In this document: positions 62,045-64,000 of the stretch, piece after piece
Position numbering within the stretch: the stretch's first letter is position 1
Layout of the letters: each line of letters begins with the position of its first letter
Assembly: GCF_019801015.1 (NCBI RefSeq)
Contig: NZ_JAHVJZ010000001.1
Location: forward strand, 496,001 to 560,000
DNA length: 64,000 nucleotides
Direction of reading: 5' to 3'
Origin: Marinobacter nauticus
GTDB taxonomy: Bacteria; Pseudomonadota; Gammaproteobacteria; Enterobacterales; Shewanellaceae
The notes under the pieces: generated by a model
Told to the model about the DNA's origin: nothing
The model's input: only the letters and a program-made list of their open reading frames with translations
Databases searched by the model: none
Position numbers and translations under genes: made by a program

Positions 62045-63114
62045 CGTGGCGATTCACTCCGGCCGGTCATCTCGACAAAACCCTGACCACGGTGGCTGCC
62101 ACCGATCAGTACCGGGCCCTCCCAGTAGACAATATCCAACATGTTGCGTTGATCGGTCGAACGGGTCTCTATCGTCAGCGAAATGTCGTGTTGTGGCAGG
62201 GCCAGGCCCCACTTTATTGGGTAGGCAATGCTATCAAGGGTCACCCGCTTTTCTATGGTCCAGTCGATGACGTCATTCGCCAGGCTGATAACCCTACCCT
62301 CCGGCGTTATGAGACTGCCGTCACAGTGGCGGTTTCCCTCTTCTCCAGGCAGCAGGCAAAACAGCATCAGGTTCTGCCCATCGTCCAGTTGCAGGCCCAT
62401 CCAGTCCCATCCCACAAACCGGTCGTCCAACAGCGCCGACGACCACTCGCGGTCGAGCCAGGCCTGACCTTCCACGGCCCGCCAACCGTCACCAACATCA
62501 ATATGCCCGTGTACTGCCAGACGCGGCAGACTGTAGTAATAGGACGCCAGCACACCGTCCCCGCTTTTGTCGCTGAAGCCCGCATCACCGTGGGCCACGA
62601 TGGGGCTGTCGGTCAGTGACAGTGCCAGAGCGAACGCCGTCTCGCTGGCCACCAGGTGGAGAGGCTGGAAATCCCGTTCTGCACTTCTCAGCCACCAGTG
62701 GTCCATGCCTGCCACAAAAGGCTGTGTCTCGATGCGGACCTGTGGAGCCCGCCCCTGACGCTGCCAGGCCCGATGAACGCCATTGGATTCATGCATCAGG
62801 TGGCCGAGATACCCCTGGCCGGTGCCCCAGATCGATGGCGCTTCAGTGCCCCGGAAGCGAAACAGGGTCCATTGCACACCATGATGCTCTCCCCGTTCGT
62901 CGACCAGATTGGCAGTGACGTACCACCACTCCAGCCCGAACTCATCGTGCGCGCCGTGATCAAAGGGGAAGTTCAGGCGGTACCCCGGCACCACGGACTG
63001 GCCGGTTTCGGCGCTGATATAGGCCGGTGCAGCGTCGTGCTTACCGCAAGCGCTCAGCATCGCGGTCAGCGCCATCAGGGCCACAGCCAGCAGCCGAACC
63101 TTTACCCGCTTCAT
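62041..63114 (-). CDS. AttH/CrtC lipocalin-like lipoprotein
   Basis: A 357-residue lipoprotein (lipobox LSAC, Cys23) of the AttH/carotenoid-hydratase lipocalin-like family. It shows FGLEWWYVTANL, GVQWTLFRF, WWLRSAERDF, SYYYSLPRL and the tandem signature WLDREWSS...WDWMGLQLDDG. Such proteins sit beside ABC permeases of the AttEFG/FtsX type, as here. ATG 63114 overlaps the permease TGA (ATGA). A longer frame to 63468 runs inside the permease gene and is rejected. The substrate is unknown; lipid or hydrophobic compound handling is likely. Confidence 0.87.
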   Translation of the reverse strand: MKRVKVRLLAVALMALTAMLSACGKHDAAPAYISAETGQSVVPGYRLNFPFDHGAHDEFGLEWWYVTANLVDERGEHHGVQWTLFRFRGTEAPSIWGTGQGYLGHLMHESNGVHRAWQRQGRAPQVRIETQPFVAGMDHWWLRSAERDFQPLHLVASETAFALALSLTDSPIVAHGDAGFSDKSGDGVLASYYYSLPRLAVHGHIDVGDGWRAVEGQAWLDREWSSALLDDRFVGWDWMGLQLDDGQNLMLFCLLPGEEGNRHCDGSLITPEGRVISLANDVIDWTIEKRVTLDSIAYPIKWGLALPQHDISLTIETRSTDQRNMLDIVYWEGPVLIGGSHRGQGFVEMTGRSESPR

Positions 63115-64000
63115 GACCGGCCCTCCGTGGCAATCATCCCGGCGGCGGGCGTTTTCAGTTCCCGGGCAGCCGGCCACAGAGCCAACAGCATGCCGCCGCC
63201 AAGCGCACCGGCCAGGTAGGGCCACCAGGCGCCACTGAGGGGGTTGATTGCCATGGTCCAGCCGAAACTTAATGGGTTCACCAACCCAAGCAGCTGATAG
63301 CCCAAAAGCTGGCCGCCCAACATGCCGATCAACAAAATCGCCATCAACAACGCAAACAGCTGCCATAAGCGGGCCGCCATCAGTTGGCCCGGCGTGGTGC
63401 CTAACGCCAGCAATACACCGTGATCGTGACGCCACAGCCGGCTGGCCGAAGCGACGCTGGCCAGCCAACTGACAAAGGCCACCAGTAGCGTCAGACTGGC
63501 CAGCGCATCGGTGATCACGAAGGTGCGGGAGAATAAGGCCAAAGCGAGCTTGCGAAGATCGCCCTGCGGGCGGATGGCGCCATCTGGGATCCCCAATGCC
63601 GTCAGTTGGTCACGTACCCAATCCGGATTATCCGGTGTCGTCAGCGCCAGCCCTTCCAACGGCACCGTCCCCAGTGCCGATTCCACAATCGGGCGCTGTG
63701 CGATGATCTGCCCGGCGGGGTTGCCGTAGTCGTATTGAATCGCCACCAAAGGACAACGCCACATCGCCTGCCCGCTGTTGACTTCAAGTATCTGTCCGAG
63801 GTTCAGGTCGTGTTTCAGCGCCAGCGGCTCATTAGCGATGCAGCCCCCCTGCCCCATTTGCTGCCACCAGTTGTCGGCTTTGGCCTTGAGGTGGACAAAT
63901 GGCCAGGGGGTCGTTTTCGCTTCATGCACCACAACGCGAACCGGGTCTCCATCCAGTTGGCCCTTTCTTGAGCCGATGGTTTCCACGTACACCTCTGGCG
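63111..64000 (-). CDS. FtsX-like ABC permease (5' part outside window)
   Basis: The C-terminal end of a large permease of the FtsX/MacB type. It has a periplasmic segment followed by membrane helices: about ITDALASLTLLVAFVSWLAS, then the LWRHDHGVLLALGTTPGQL cytoplasmic loop typical of FtsX, and two final helices. The frame is open to the last base, so the GTG at 63992 is not a start. It probably works with an ATPase encoded upstream and with the AttH-like lipoprotein. Confidence 0.88.
   Translation of the reverse strand, partial: PEVYVETIGSRKGQLDGDPVRVVVHEAKTTPWPFVHLKAKADNWWQQMGQGGCIANEPLALKHDLNLGQILEVNSGQAMWRCPLVAIQYDYGNPAGQIIAQRPIVESALGTVPLEGLALTTPDNPDWVRDQLTALGIPDGAIRPQGDLRKLALALFSRTFVITDALASLTLLVAFVSWLASVASASRLWRHDHGVLLALGTTPGQLMAARLWQLFALLMAILLIGMLGGQLLGYQLLGLVNPLSFGWTMAINPLSGAWWPYLAGALGGGMLLALWPAARELKTPAAGMIATEGRS

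Overview
The window looks like a gammaproteobacterium of the Alteromonadales/Shewanella-Ferrimonas type. This is inferred from protein families and gene order, not from a database search. The order pyrD-zapC-rlmKL-uup-rmf-fabA-lonH-(matP-like) matches the enterobacterial order from memory. The ccoNOQP-fixH-ccoI-ccoS-fnr-uspE-ttcA block and the DUF3466 and DUF2987 proteins fit a marine relative. GC content is fairly high except in a gene-poor stretch at about 23.2-25.0 kb.

Layout. (1) 1-7 kb: 5'-truncated NAD-glutamate dehydrogenase, pyrD, zapC with eight GATC sites in front of it, and a patatin-like lipoprotein. (2) 7.2-7.9 kb: a minus-strand array of six initiator tRNA(fMet) genes plus one fragment, with a strong promoter. 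(3) 8-18 kb: rlmKL-glutaredoxin-uup, a DUF3466 protein with a GlyGly-CTERM-like tail, rmf, glutathione peroxidase, fabA and lonH. (4) 18-25 kb: a terminus-type region. It has a LexA box in front of the first of two convergent tyrosine recombinases, a MatP-like ribbon-helix-helix gene, three copies of a CACATGTG-centred repeat, a secreted protein, and a 1.8 kb gene-poor stretch holding a near-perfect dif site. KOPS octamers (GGGNAGGG) point toward dif from both sides, so this is very probably where chromosome dimers are resolved. (5) 25-39 kb: the cbb3 oxidase operon with FNR boxes, its copper-maturation genes, the FNR/EtrA regulator, uspE, ttcA, a Bax-like gene and a tRNA-Cys.

(6) 39.8-60.7 kb: a signalling and exopolysaccharide region. 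A hybrid sensor kinase with a FIST-domain partner, a YbhK-like gene, a LuxU-like phosphotransfer protein and a LuxO-like sigma-54 activator sit beside a complete-looking polysaccharide cluster. That cluster encodes SLBB export, GumC/Wzz, an OmpA-like protein, a STAS protein, glycosyltransferases, a glycosyltransferase/phosphoglycosyltransferase fusion, an O-antigen-ligase-type protein and a flippase. Three minus-strand transcription units of the cluster each begin with a sigma-54-like element. Two of these have a LuxO-type box, TTGCA-N3-TGC(A/G)A, exactly 49 bases upstream. This suggests a quorum-sensing-style phosphorelay rewired to drive polysaccharide synthesis directly.

(7) 60.7-64 kb: aspC, an AttH/CrtC-type lipoprotein and the 3' part of an FtsX-like permease that runs off the window.
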